Of a stretch of DNA of 13,900 nt, positions 1 through 6,570 are shown one piece after another; the first letter of the stretch is position 1; each line of letters opens with the position of its first letter. The translations under genes and the position numbers were made by a program. Below the pieces are notes generated by a model. It saw only the letters and a list, made by a program, of their open reading frames with translations. It had not been told where the DNA came from and made no database searches. Source of the stretch: Anaerolineae bacterium (GTDB lineage Bacteria > Chloroflexota > Anaerolineae > Aggregatilineales > UBA2796). The stretch lies in NCBI GenBank assembly GCA_020851855.1, contig JADZBY010000093.1, forward strand, positions 1-13,900. Reading direction: 5' to 3'.

Positions 1-946
1 GCACGAGCGCCGACAGGCGCGGGAAGACGTGATCGTAATCGACCCAGGGCAGAAGGCGCGTTCCTGCCGGCAGCGCCGCGACGAGCTTCGCCTTCTCGTC
101 GGGCGGGATCGGGTTCGGGCCGAGCACCACCAGCGGCAGCAATCCGGCGCGCGCCGCCGCCTGCGCTGCCCAGGCGAAAAAGCCCAGGTCGCCGGTGAAG
201 ACGCTGCCCAGCGTGATCATGGCCAGCGGCGTCCCGGCGGGGATGTCCGCCAGCCAGCCCGGCGGCGGCATGGCCGGGGCCTCCGGCGCGCCGCCGACGA
301 AGTGCGTCTGTGGCAAGAACGGCGGATCGCCCGCGTACCAGCCAGGGCTGAAATACGAGAGGTGCAACCGGTCGCTCTGCACGGCGGGCGCGGGGCCGTC
401 CGAGAAATAGCGCGCCTGCAGGCCGAAGGACTCTTTGAAGCGCGCAATGCGTTCCAGGCTGAGGCGGCTCAGGTCGGCCTGGATGGCGTGCAGGTGGCTC
501 TCGTCAAGCGGCGCGCCCGCTGGCCAGCCCGCCACGGCGAGCCGCACATCGAGCGCTTCCGCGACAAACGCCGCTGCGCTCAGGAACGGGTCGGTGACGA
601 TGATCTCCGGCGCGCCGCGTTGTGAGGCCAGCCCGGTGATCGCCTCGAACGCGGGCGGAATCAGGTCCTCGTTCAGCCAGGTGTCCAGCGCGCGCCGGTA
701 GCGCAAGAACATTGCCTCGACGGGGTTCATGGCGCGCACGTCGGGCAGCGGCGGCGGCGGCCAGCGCCAGCCCGTTTCCGCGACCTCGGCAAAGGCGATG
801 CCGGCGGCTTCAACCAGCCCACGCAGCGGCGCGCCGGATACCCACAGCACATCCTCGCCGCGCCGGGCGAGCGCGCGGGCCGTGCGCAGCATCCCGCCCC
901 AGTCGGCGTGGCCGGGCAGCGGCGCAGAGATGAACCAGATCGTCAC
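1..946 (-). CDS. GT1-family glycosyltransferase (MGT/UGT-like), C-terminus cut by the left edge
   Basis: Reading the minus strand from a GTG at 946 gives 315 uninterrupted codons that run off the window. The N-terminus (VTIWFISAPLPGHADWGGML) is the first beta strand and loop of a GT-B fold, with PGH in the acceptor-domain loop. Residues about 242-250 (AMITLGSVF) are the strand that opens the nucleotide-sugar-binding domain. The last residues (LLPWVDYDHVFPRLSALV) lead straight to where GT1 enzymes carry their His-Gly-Gly donor-binding motif, which lies outside the window. The start is supported by GAGG five bases upstream and an in-frame TAG at 1001-1003. Such enzymes transfer a sugar from a nucleotide donor to a lipid, sterol-like or secondary-metabolite acceptor; the acceptor cannot be read here. 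It lies 203 bases downstream of an epimerase on the same strand, so a joint role in sugar-conjugate synthesis is plausible. The family call is firm and the substrate unknown. Confidence 0.85.
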   Translation of the reverse strand, partial: MTIWFISAPLPGHADWGGMLRTARALARRGEDVLWVSGAPLRGLVEAAGIAFAEVAETGWRWPPPPLPDVRAMNPVEAMFLRYRRALDTWLNEDLIPPAFEAITGLASQRGAPEIIVTDPFLSAAAFVAEALDVRLAVAGWPAGAPLDESHLHAIQADLSRLSLERIARFKESFGLQARYFSDGPAPAVQSDRLHLSYFSPGWYAGDPPFLPQTHFVGGAPEAPAMPPPGWLADIPAGTPLAMITLGSVFTGDLGFFAWAAQAAARAGLLPLVVLGPNPIPPDEKAKLVAALPAGTRLLPWVDYDHVFPRLSALV

Positions 947-951
947 ACTAA

Positions 952-987
952 CCTCATCCCCGGCCCTTCTCCATGCCGGAGAAGGGC
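952..987 (+). repeat. Single CCTCAyCCC-head hairpin unit (repeat family 1)
   Basis: The head CCTCATCCCC (952-961) is followed by a perfect 10-bp stem, GCCCTTCTCC (963-972) and GGAGAAGGGC (978-987), with a 5-base loop. The same head-plus-hairpin plan occurs at 1038-1143, 8226-8327 and 11510-11554. The unit ends six bases before the glycosyltransferase start, so in the minus-strand transcript the hairpin lies immediately upstream of, and close to, its ribosome-binding site. Confidence 0.75.
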
Positions 988-1037
988 GACCAGGCGGATT
1001 CTACACGAGATTGGACCGGGAGTTGAGAGTGGGAATA

Positions 1038-1143
1038 CCCTCACCCCAGCCCCTCGCCCAGAGGGAGAGGGGCTGAAAATGCAGACAGCATCCATATTTC
1101 TCCCCTCTCGCCCGGTGGCAGAGAGGGGCCGGGGATGTGAGGG
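1038..1143. repeat. Inverted pair of family-1 hairpin units (BIME-like composite)
   Basis: The left end reads CCCTCACCCCAGCCCCTC. The right end is its approximate reverse complement and finishes in GATGTGAGGG. Each end encloses its own GC-rich hairpin (left stem GCCCCTC 1049-1055 with GAGGGGC 1067-1073). The central linker (about 1074-1101, with GCAGACAGCATCC) resembles the linker of the copy at 8226-8327 (ACAGCCAGCATCA), so the two are copies of one composite of about 105 bases. It starts six bases past the stop codon of the epimerase and may act as a 3'-end hairpin for that transcript. Confidence 0.8.
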
Positions 1144-1149
1144 CTTTAT

Positions 1150-2115
1150 TCACCGCAACCGCAAGAAGGAGCGCGGCTGAGAGCTTTCGCGCAACTGAAA
1201 GCGCGCATCTTCCGCCACCATGCGCCGCAGCCCTTCCGCGAGCGGCACTTTGGGCCGGAAACTGAGCTTCTCCGCAGCGCGCGTCAGGCTGGCGCACATG
1301 CGTGACACGCCGCCGCTTTGCGCCGTGGTGTGCAGCGGGTTGATCTCTTTGCCGAGAGCGCCGCCGATGGCCGCCACAAGCTCGTTTACGCTGGTTTCCA
1401 CGCCGCTGCCGACGTTGATCACGAGCCGGTCGACGCCCGGCGCGGTCGAGGCGGCGACGAGCGCGTCAATCACGTCGTCGATGTACACGTAGTCGCGCGT
1501 CTGGCTGCCGTCGCCGTGCACCACCAGCGAGCCGTCGCGCGCGGCGTGCTTCAGAAAGGCGGGGATAACCGGCGGGTGTGCGGCGGGCAGTTGTTGGCCC
1601 CGCCCATAAGCGTTGAAGATGCGCAGCGCCACGGTTTCGATGCCGTACAGAATGCCCGTCGTGCGCACGTAATACTCGGCGGCAATCTTGCTCACGGCGT
1701 ACGGCGAGCGCGGATCGGGCGGCATGTGCTCGTCGAGCGGCTGGTCGCCCTGCTCGCCATAGACCGCGCCCGACGAGCTGAGCACGACGCGCCGCACGCC
1801 CACCGCGCGCATGGCTTCCAGGACGCTGACCGTGCCGCCCACGTTCACGGCATTGTATTCGCGGGGAAAGAGCACACTCTCCGGCACGGAAACGCGCGCC
1901 GCGAGGTGATACACGCAGTCTACGCCCTGTAGCAAGGTCCACAACTTCGGCACGTCGTTCACGTCGCCGCGCGCCAGAGGAATGTCTGGGTGCAGCCGGG
2001 CCGGATCGCCCGCGCTCAGGTCATCCAGCACGCGCACCTCGTGGCCCGCCGCATGAAGCCGGTTGGCCAGCGCCGCGCCGAGGAACCCCGCTCCCCCTGT
2101 CACCAAATACCGCAT
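1150..2115 (-). CDS. NAD(P)-dependent sugar-nucleotide epimerase/dehydratase (extended SDR, UDP-glucose 4-epimerase-like)
   Basis: This is a 321-residue extended short-chain dehydrogenase/reductase, the usual length for GalE/RmlB-type enzymes. The N-terminus MRYLVTGGAGFLG holds the Rossmann GxxGxxG motif (residues 7-13). D31 and D32 follow the second strand, as expected for NAD preference. The catalytic Ser lies in SSS (113-115) and the Tyr/Lys pair is Y139 and K143 in YAVSK. RIFNAYGRG (165-173) and RDYVYIDD (207-214) are substrate-domain motifs typical of UDP-sugar 4-epimerases. The ATG at 2115 is chosen because it begins exactly at the Rossmann strand and has a GGGGGAG site ten bases upstream; the open frame extends to 2265 but adds 50 residues unlike any epimerase N-terminus. 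The enzyme probably supplies a nucleotide sugar, perhaps to the glycosyltransferase downstream. The exact sugar cannot be assigned from sequence alone. Confidence 0.9.
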   Translation of the reverse strand: MRYLVTGGAGFLGAALANRLHAAGHEVRVLDDLSAGDPARLHPDIPLARGDVNDVPKLWTLLQGVDCVYHLAARVSVPESVLFPREYNAVNVGGTVSVLEAMRAVGVRRVVLSSSGAVYGEQGDQPLDEHMPPDPRSPYAVSKIAAEYYVRTTGILYGIETVALRIFNAYGRGQQLPAAHPPVIPAFLKHAARDGSLVVHGDGSQTRDYVYIDDVIDALVAASTAPGVDRLVINVGSGVETSVNELVAAIGGALGKEINPLHTTAQSGGVSRMCASLTRAAEKLSFRPKVPLAEGLRRMVAEDARFQLRESSQPRSFLRLR

Positions 2116-2164
2116 CTTCGGGCCGCTCCCCCTTATTGAAAAGGTTCTGTTTCCTTTACGCGCG

Positions 2165-2170
2165 AGTATA
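2165..2170 (-). promoter_or_regulatory. Candidate -10 box for the epimerase gene
   Basis: On the minus strand the hexamer TATACT lies about 50 bases upstream of the epimerase ATG. This would give a leader of roughly 40 bases carrying the GGGGGAG ribosome-binding site. No convincing -35 hexamer is seen at 16-18 bases, so this is a weak call. Confidence 0.35.
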
Positions 2171-2236
2171 CCATGTGCGCCGTCGCCTAACCGGTCACAG
2201 CCTTGTATGCAAGGCCGCGCGAACCGGTGGGCGCGT

Positions 2237-2258
2237 ACAACGCAGGCGTTGTCCCTAC
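2237..2258 (-). repeat. GTAGGG-head hairpin, divergent member of repeat family 2
   Basis: On the minus strand the head GTAGGG is followed by ACAACG-CCTG-CGTTGT, a perfect 6-bp stem. The head matches that of the units at 5272, 5576, 8139 and 8175, but the hairpin sequence is different. It is a weaker family member than those four. Confidence 0.5.
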
Positions 2259-2360
2259 ATCCCATCCCATCGCACCGTTTTCACCCGGCGTCGTGCATCG
2301 GGCCGCTTTACGCTCAGCGTGGCCTTAGAAAACCCCTAACTTTTGGCGCTCTGTTGACCC

Positions 2361-2390
2361 TTGTCGCAGGTTCCAAACCAGGTGTATAAC
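2361..2390 (+). promoter_or_regulatory. Candidate sigma-70-type promoter for the Ca2+ ATPase gene
   Basis: TTGTCG (2361-2366) and TATAAC (2385-2390) are spaced by 18 bases, close to the vegetative promoter consensus. Initiation near 2397 would give a leader of about 67 bases to the ATG at 2464. It would leave the alternative ATG at 2404 almost leaderless, which favours the later start. Confidence 0.5.
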
Positions 2391-2463
2391 CTTTGTCGGC
2401 ATTATGTCCACTCCCGCACCTGACGGGCGAACACGACGCAGAGATGGAAGGAATCTCGCAACC

Positions 2464-5241
2464 ATGACTTCGAAAACAGACTGGCATCTGCTGACGCCTG
2501 ACGAGGTGACCGAGCGATTCGGGACCAAGCTCACCAGCGGCCTGCGCGCCGATCAGGTCAGGGCTGCCAGTGCACGATTCGGACTGAACGAGCTGGTCGA
2601 GGCTCCCGGCGCGAGCATGCTGGAGCTGATCTGGAACCAGATCAAGAATGTCCTGGTGCTGATGCTCATCGGCGCGGCCATCGTGGCCCTGCTGATTGGC
2701 GAAACCCGCAGCGCGCTGGCCATCGCCGTGATCGTGGCCTTCAACACGGCGCTGGGCGTCTGGCAGGAAGCGCGCGCCGAAAAGGCGATGGCCGCGCTCA
2801 AGCGCATGGCCGCGCCCATCGTGCGTGTGCGCCGCGACGGCCAGATCGCCGAGATCGCCGCGCGCGACCTCGTGCCCGGCGACGTGATCGTGCTCGAAGC
2901 GGGCAGCACCATCCCCGCCGATGCGCGCGTGATCGAGTCGGTGAACCTGCGCGTGCGTGAAGCGGCGCTGACCGGCGAGGCCACCACGGTGAGCAAGACC
3001 ACCGCCGCGCTGAAGAAGCCCGGTATCCCACTCGGCGACCGCACCAACATGCTGTTCATGGGCACCGAAGTCACGCATGGGCGCGGTGAGGCCGTCGTCG
3101 TCGGCACGGGCATGGACACCGAGCTTGGCCGCATCGCCGCGCTGTTGCAGGGCGTGCGCAACGAGCCGACTCCGCTCCAGCGCCGCATGACGCGCCTCGG
3201 CCAAACGCTGGTGGGCAGCTCGCTGGCGCTGATCGTGGTCATCCTGGGCATCGGCCTGCTCGTCGGCGCGCACATGGTCGGGGAAGACGGCCTGCTGCTG
3301 TCCGTGATCAGCATCGCCGTGGCCGTCGTGCCGGAAGGACTGCCCGCCGTGATCACCATCGCGCTGGCGCTCGGCGCACAGCGCATGGTGCGCCGCCATG
3401 TGCTCATTCGCCGCCTGCCCGCCGTCGAGACGCTGGGCAGCGTGACGACCATCTGCTCCGACAAGACCGGCACACTGACCCAGAATAAGATGATTGTCGA
3501 GGTGGCGCACACCAGCGGGCAGGATTTCCGCTTCACCGGGCAGGGTTACGACATCGCGGGCCAGATTTTGAGCGACGAGCAGCCGGTCAGTGCGCCGGAC
3601 GCCGATCTGAACATGCTCTTGACCGCCGCCGTCGCCTGCAACGACGCCACACTGCTCACCAACGGCCAAGCCGGCGACATCGTGGGCGATCCGACCGAAG
3701 GCGCGCTGCTGGTAGCCGCCGCCAAAGCCGGGATCACCAAGGATGGGCTGCGCGAGCGGATGCCGCGCGTGGGCGAAGCGCCGTTCACCTCGGAGCGCAA
3801 GCGCATGAGCGTGGTCGTTCAGCCGCGCGCCGAGAGCCGCGAGCTTGGCGCGCCGTACCTGCTGTTCAGCAAAGGCTCGCCGGAGCTGGTCCTTCAGCGC
3901 TGCACGCACGCCCTGAGCAACGGGCAGATTGTCCCGCTCAACGGCCACGCCGAAGAGGCGCTGCGCATCAACGACGAGATGGCGGGCAACGGCGTGCGTG
4001 TGCTCGGCTTCGCCTACAAGCCGCTTTCGGAGCATCCTGCGCCGGGCAGCGAAGAAACGTATGAAGAAGGCATGATCTGGCTGGGCCTGATGGGCATGAT
4101 CGACGCGCCGCGCCCTGAAGTGCGGGATGCGGTCGCCGTCAGCCGTGCGGCTGGCATTCGCCCGATCATGATCACCGGCGACCACGGCCTGACCGCGCTG
4201 GCCATCGCCCGCGACCTGGGCATCGCCGCGCCGGGCAATGACCGCGTGGTGACCGGCCCGGAATTGGAGAAAATGTCCGACTCGGAGCTGGAGCAGGTGG
4301 TGGGCGACGTGAGCGTGTACGCCCGCGTCGCGCCGGAGCACAAACTGCGCATCGTGAAGGCGCTTCAGGCGCGTGGCCAGTTCGCGGCGATGACCGGCGA
4401 CGGCGTGAACGACGCGCCCGCCCTGAAGCAGGCGAATATCGGCGTGGCGATGGGCATCACCGGCACCGACGTGACCAAAGAGGCGTCGGACATGATCCTG
4501 ACCGACGACAACTTCGCGAGCATCATCGCCGCCGCCGAAGAAGGGCGCACCATCTACGGCAACGTGCGCAAGTTTGTGAAGTACATCCTGACCAGCAACA
4601 TCGGTGAGGTGATCACGCTGGCCGCCGCGCCGGTGCTCGGCCTGGGCGGCGTGCCGCTGCTGCCGGTGCAAATCCTGTACATGAACATCGTCACAGACGG
4701 CCTGCCTGCGCTGGCGCTTGCCGTCGATCCCGCCGAGTCGGACGTGATGAAGCGCTCGCCGTACCACCCCAAAGAGAGCATCTTCAGCCGGGGCCTGGGC
4801 GCGTACATGCTGCGCGTGGGCGTCGTGTTCGGCCTGATGACGGTCGCCTTCATGCTGCTCGTGTACCGCATCAGCCCGCAATACTGGCAGACGATGGTCT
4901 TCACCATGCTCTCCCTGTCGCAGATGGGCCACGCGCTGGCCGTGCGCAGCGAGCGCGAGAGCATCTTCAAGGTGGGCTTCCGCACCAATCCCTGGCTGCT
5001 GCTGGCCGTCCTGGCGACGGTGGTATTGCAACTGGCGCTGATGTACGTGGAGCCGATGGCCATGTTCTTTGGCCTGAAAGCGCTGCCGCTGCCAGAGCTT
5101 CTGTTCACCTTCGCGGCGAGCACACTGCTGTTCTTCTGGATCGAGGGCGAAAAGTGGGTGATGCGCCGCCGCGCGCGCCCCGCCCGCACCGCGACCCAAT
5201 CCGCGTCACAATCGCAGACCACGGCGGCGGCCAAGTCCTGA
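2464..5241 (+). CDS. P2A-type Ca2+-transporting P-type ATPase (SERCA/PMR1-like)
   Basis: This 925-residue protein has every domain of a P2 ATPase in order. It begins with an N-terminal cation-ATPase domain, then the actuator loop with TGEA (170-173). PEGLP in M4 spans 290-294, and the phosphorylated aspartate is D333 in DKTGTLT. The nucleotide-domain KGSPE starts at K470, followed by TGD (571-573) and the hinge TGDGVNDAP (644-652). M5 carries SNIGE (N712, E715) and M6 carries N741, T744 and D745 in NIVTDGLPA. With E291 these match the Ca2+ ligands of SERCA (E309, N768, E771, N796, T799, D800), so Ca2+ export is the best call; Mn2+ is possible. About ten membrane helices are expected. The start at 2464 follows GGAAGGA (11-base gap) and gives the usual N-terminus; an ATG at 2404 adds 20 Arg-rich residues without a well-placed ribosome-binding site. 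The C-terminal tail is a short Ser/Thr/Ala/Gln-rich stretch. Confidence 0.93.
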   Translation: MTSKTDWHLLTPDEVTERFGTKLTSGLRADQVRAASARFGLNELVEAPGASMLELIWNQIKNVLVLMLIGAAIVALLIGETRSALAIAVIVAFNTALGVWQEARAEKAMAALKRMAAPIVRVRRDGQIAEIAARDLVPGDVIVLEAGSTIPADARVIESVNLRVREAALTGEATTVSKTTAALKKPGIPLGDRTNMLFMGTEVTHGRGEAVVVGTGMDTELGRIAALLQGVRNEPTPLQRRMTRLGQTLVGSSLALIVVILGIGLLVGAHMVGEDGLLLSVISIAVAVVPEGLPAVITIALALGAQRMVRRHVLIRRLPAVETLGSVTTICSDKTGTLTQNKMIVEVAHTSGQDFRFTGQGYDIAGQILSDEQPVSAPDADLNMLLTAAVACNDATLLTNGQAGDIVGDPTEGALLVAAAKAGITKDGLRERMPRVGEAPFTSERKRMSVVVQPRAESRELGAPYLLFSKGSPELVLQRCTHALSNGQIVPLNGHAEEALRINDEMAGNGVRVLGFAYKPLSEHPAPGSEETYEEGMIWLGLMGMIDAPRPEVRDAVAVSRAAGIRPIMITGDHGLTALAIARDLGIAAPGNDRVVTGPELEKMSDSELEQVVGDVSVYARVAPEHKLRIVKALQARGQFAAMTGDGVNDAPALKQANIGVAMGITGTDVTKEASDMILTDDNFASIIAAAEEGRTIYGNVRKFVKYILTSNIGEVITLAAAPVLGLGGVPLLPVQILYMNIVTDGLPALALAVDPAESDVMKRSPYHPKESIFSRGLGAYMLRVGVVFGLMTVAFMLLVYRISPQYWQTMVFTMLSLSQMGHALAVRSERESIFKVGFRTNPWLLLAVLATVVLQLALMYVEPMAMFFGLKALPLPELLFTFAASTLLFFWIEGEKWVMRRRARPARTATQSASQSQTTAAAKS

Positions 5242-5271
5242 TAAACCACCCCATCACTGCCACATGCACAC

Positions 5272-5296
5272 GTAGGGGCGGCTCGCGAGCCGCCCG
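5272..5296 (+). repeat. GTAGGGGCG-head palindrome (repeat family 2), possible terminator of the ATPase gene
   Basis: The head GTAG runs into the perfect 20-base palindrome GGGCGGCTCGCGAGCCGCCC (5276-5295). The same 25-base sequence recurs with one change at 8175-8199. It starts 30 bases past the ATPase stop codon and is followed by a modest T-containing stretch, so it could serve as a 3'-end hairpin. The lack of a strong T run makes classic intrinsic termination uncertain. Confidence 0.75.
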
Positions 5297-5383
5297 CTTC
5301 ATTTGTTCCTGTCGGCGCGATGAGTCCCCACAGATAGACACGGATCGCAGCGCCCGGACCTGAAGGTCCAGGCTGAACCTACG

Positions 5384-5423
5384 AAGCCCTTCGGGCTGAA
5401 ATCGCCTTCAGCCCGAAGGGCTT
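5384..5423. repeat. Perfect 17-bp inverted repeat
   Basis: AAGCCCTTCGGGCTGAA (5384-5400) and its exact reverse complement TTCAGCCCGAAGGGCTT (5407-5423) flank a 6-base spacer, forming a strong hairpin on either strand. No coding region surrounds it. The arms contain the shorter CCCTTCGGG motif, so each arm can also fold on itself. It is probably part of a dispersed element. Confidence 0.8.
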
Positions 5424-5433
5424 TGTAAATTCA

Positions 5434-5456
5434 GCCCGGTCGCTTTAGCGCCGGGC
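5434..5456. repeat. GCCCGG/CCGGGC hairpin
   Basis: GCCCGG (5434-5439) pairs with CCGGGC (5451-5456), and CGC (5441-5443) pairs with GCG (5448-5450). This leaves a TTTA loop and one bulged T. It sits between the 17-bp inverted repeat and the tandem duplication, and its right arm overlaps the first tandem copy. Confidence 0.55.
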
Positions 5457-5594
5457 GCGCCCCATGATCCGCATGACTACCTGAAAGCCCGTTATGCATC
5501 GTGCGGGCGCATCGCGACGCGCCGGGCGCGCCCCATGATCCGCATGACTACCTGAAAGCCCGTTACGCATCGTGCGGGCGCATCGCGACGCGCC
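5448..5594 (+). repeat. 71-bp tandem duplication (about 2.07 copies)
   Basis: Copy 1 (5448-5518) and copy 2 (5519-5589) differ at one position (T5495 against C5566), and the match continues to 5594. The near identity indicates a recent duplication or active homogenisation. Each copy contains a GGGCGC-ATCGCGAC-GCGCC stretch that is the core of the family-2 hairpin read on the minus strand. It is non-coding as far as I can see. Confidence 0.9.
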
Positions 5595-5599
5595 CCTAC
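5576..5599 (-). repeat. Family-2 hairpin unit, minus orientation
   Basis: Read on the minus strand, GTAGGGGCGCG is followed by TCGCGATGCGCCC. The head matches the plus-oriented unit at 5272, but the inner stem is altered on both arms so pairing is kept (one G-T wobble). The equivalent unit at 8139-8162 differs at two bases. It overlaps the end of the tandem duplication. Confidence 0.7.
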
Positions 5600-5675
5600 A
5601 CATTGCCTCAGCGGATACGTTTTATGCAATGGCCGTGTGACCTGGGCCGCGCGTGCGGTTGATCCAACGTCCCTC

Positions 5676-5684
5676 TGCTATAAT
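5676..5684 (+). promoter_or_regulatory. Extended -10 promoter for the HhH gene pair
   Basis: TGCTATAAT is a perfect extended -10 element (TGnTATAAT). A TTGATC hexamer at 5659-5664 would be a good -35 sequence, but its 14-base spacer is short; extended -10 promoters tolerate a poor -35. Transcription would begin near 5691, about 70 bases before the chosen GTG start. Confidence 0.6.
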
Positions 5685-5760
5685 GATCGGCATGGCTCAT
5701 TCGCAGCCGATGGACCCCCACTTTGGGCAGATTGCGTGCAGAAAGAGAAGGTTACCGCCT

Positions 5761-6501
5761 GTGCAAGTTCGAAGACGGCTCACCGAATTTGAAAGCACCA
5801 TCGCGATGCTGGCCGGCGCTGGCCTGTTCGTCTTAATGCTGGCCTTCTTGCTGTCATCGGCGCGTGGCGGGGCGCAGGCGTCGGCCCGCGTCGCCAATGT
5901 GCCCGTCATCGACCTGATGATCGGCGGCGGGGCGCTGCTGCTCGTCGGCTCCCTGATCGCATGGCTCTTCGTCACCCGCCCCTGGGCGACGGCGCACGAC
6001 GACTGGGCCACGCCGCTGTATACCGGCCACCACGGCGAGCATCACGCCGCCGACAGCCATCCCGCGACGCACGGCGAGATGCTTGCCGCCGTGGCCGAGG
6101 TCGAAGCCGAAGCCGAAGCGCTCGCGCACGGGGAAATGCCCCCCGCCATGCCGGACAGCGCCCCGGTCATCGAGGGTGTGCTGCCGCCCGACGCGCCGCT
6201 GGCCATGACGCCGCAGGTCGCGCCAGCGGAGAATGTTCCGGCGGATGCCATAGTCACCGATGACCTGACCATCATCGAGGGCATCGGGCCGAAGATCGCG
6301 GCGGCGCTGGCGGCGGCGGGCATCAGCACCTATGCGAAAATGGCCAGACAAACCCCCGCCGACCTGGAGCAGATCGTGCGGACGGCGGGCGTGCGCATGG
6401 TCGGCCACGCGCTGACATGGCCCGAACAGGCCCAGTTGCTCGCCGAGGGTCGCCTGGAAGAATGGAAAGCGCTGGCGGCGCGGCTCAAGGCAGGGAATTA
6501 G
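5761..6501 (+). CDS. Two-helix membrane protein with a C-terminal helix-hairpin-helix domain
   Basis: This 246-residue protein is not a member of any functionally characterised family I recognise. Two hydrophobic segments (about 12-33 and 47-71) make a membrane hairpin. A His-rich stretch follows (90-104, seven His in 15 residues), then an acidic Ala/Glu run (113-122) and a Pro/Ala linker. The C-terminal domain (167-246) opens with DDLTIIEGIGPKIAAAL; GIGPK (174-178) is a helix-hairpin-helix turn. This HhH type also occurs as an extension on some NuoE and L21 proteins, so nucleic-acid binding is not assured. The GTG at 5761 is chosen because GAGAAGG lies nine bases upstream and the promoter at 5676-5684 excludes the earliest starts; ATGs at 5692 and 5710 remain possible. 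The next gene encodes a smaller protein with the same C-terminal domain, 69 bases downstream, so the pair is probably co-transcribed. Confidence 0.72.
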   Translation: MQVRRRLTEFESTIAMLAGAGLFVLMLAFLLSSARGGAQASARVANVPVIDLMIGGGALLLVGSLIAWLFVTRPWATAHDDWATPLYTGHHGEHHAADSHPATHGEMLAAVAEVEAEAEALAHGEMPPAMPDSAPVIEGVLPPDAPLAMTPQVAPAENVPADAIVTDDLTIIEGIGPKIAAALAAAGISTYAKMARQTPADLEQIVRTAGVRMVGHALTWPEQAQLLAEGRLEEWKALAARLKAGN

Positions 6502-6570
6502 TCCGGATTTCGTCGGTTTTCGGCCACAGGTCAGGGCTTGAAGCCAATCACGCTCCATACAGGAGGGGCC

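Larger units (their letters stand above)
2116..2463. other. Divergent intergenic region between the epimerase and the Ca2+ ATPase
   Basis: This 348-base spacer separates two divergent genes. It holds a likely minus-strand -10 box (2165-2170), a small inverted repeat CCTTG/CAAGG near 2212-2225, a GTAGGG-head hairpin (2237-2258), and a plus-strand promoter candidate (2361-2390) for the ATPase. I see no coding region: the open frames through it are unsupported extensions of neighbours. Confidence 0.6.
5242..5760. other. Gene-free repeat island between the ATPase and the first HhH gene
   Basis: About 520 bases without a supported gene. In order it holds a 20-bp palindrome, a GGACCT/AGGTCC hairpin (5356-5369), a 17-bp inverted repeat, a GCCCGG/CCGGGC hairpin, a 71-bp tandem duplication and a minus-oriented family-2 unit. 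It ends with an extended -10 promoter and the leader of the next gene. A reading frame opens at 5653, but its first codons lie upstream of the promoter's expected start point. Confidence 0.7.

Noticed and set aside
1220..1932. Plus-strand open frames opposite the epimerase gene
   Set aside because: They overlap the epimerase throughout, have no ribosome-binding site or domain, and disagree with the clear SDR motifs on the minus strand.
2314..5199. Open frame of 961 codons on the minus strand opposite the Ca2+ ATPase
   Set aside because: It mirrors the ATPase frame in GC-rich DNA. The product is rich in His, Arg, Gln, Asp and Ala with no domain, and the plus strand has complete P-type ATPase motifs.
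5448..5594. Possible CRISPR array from the 71-bp repeats
   Set aside because: There are only two directly abutting copies with no unique spacers, and the unit is too long. It is a tandem duplication.
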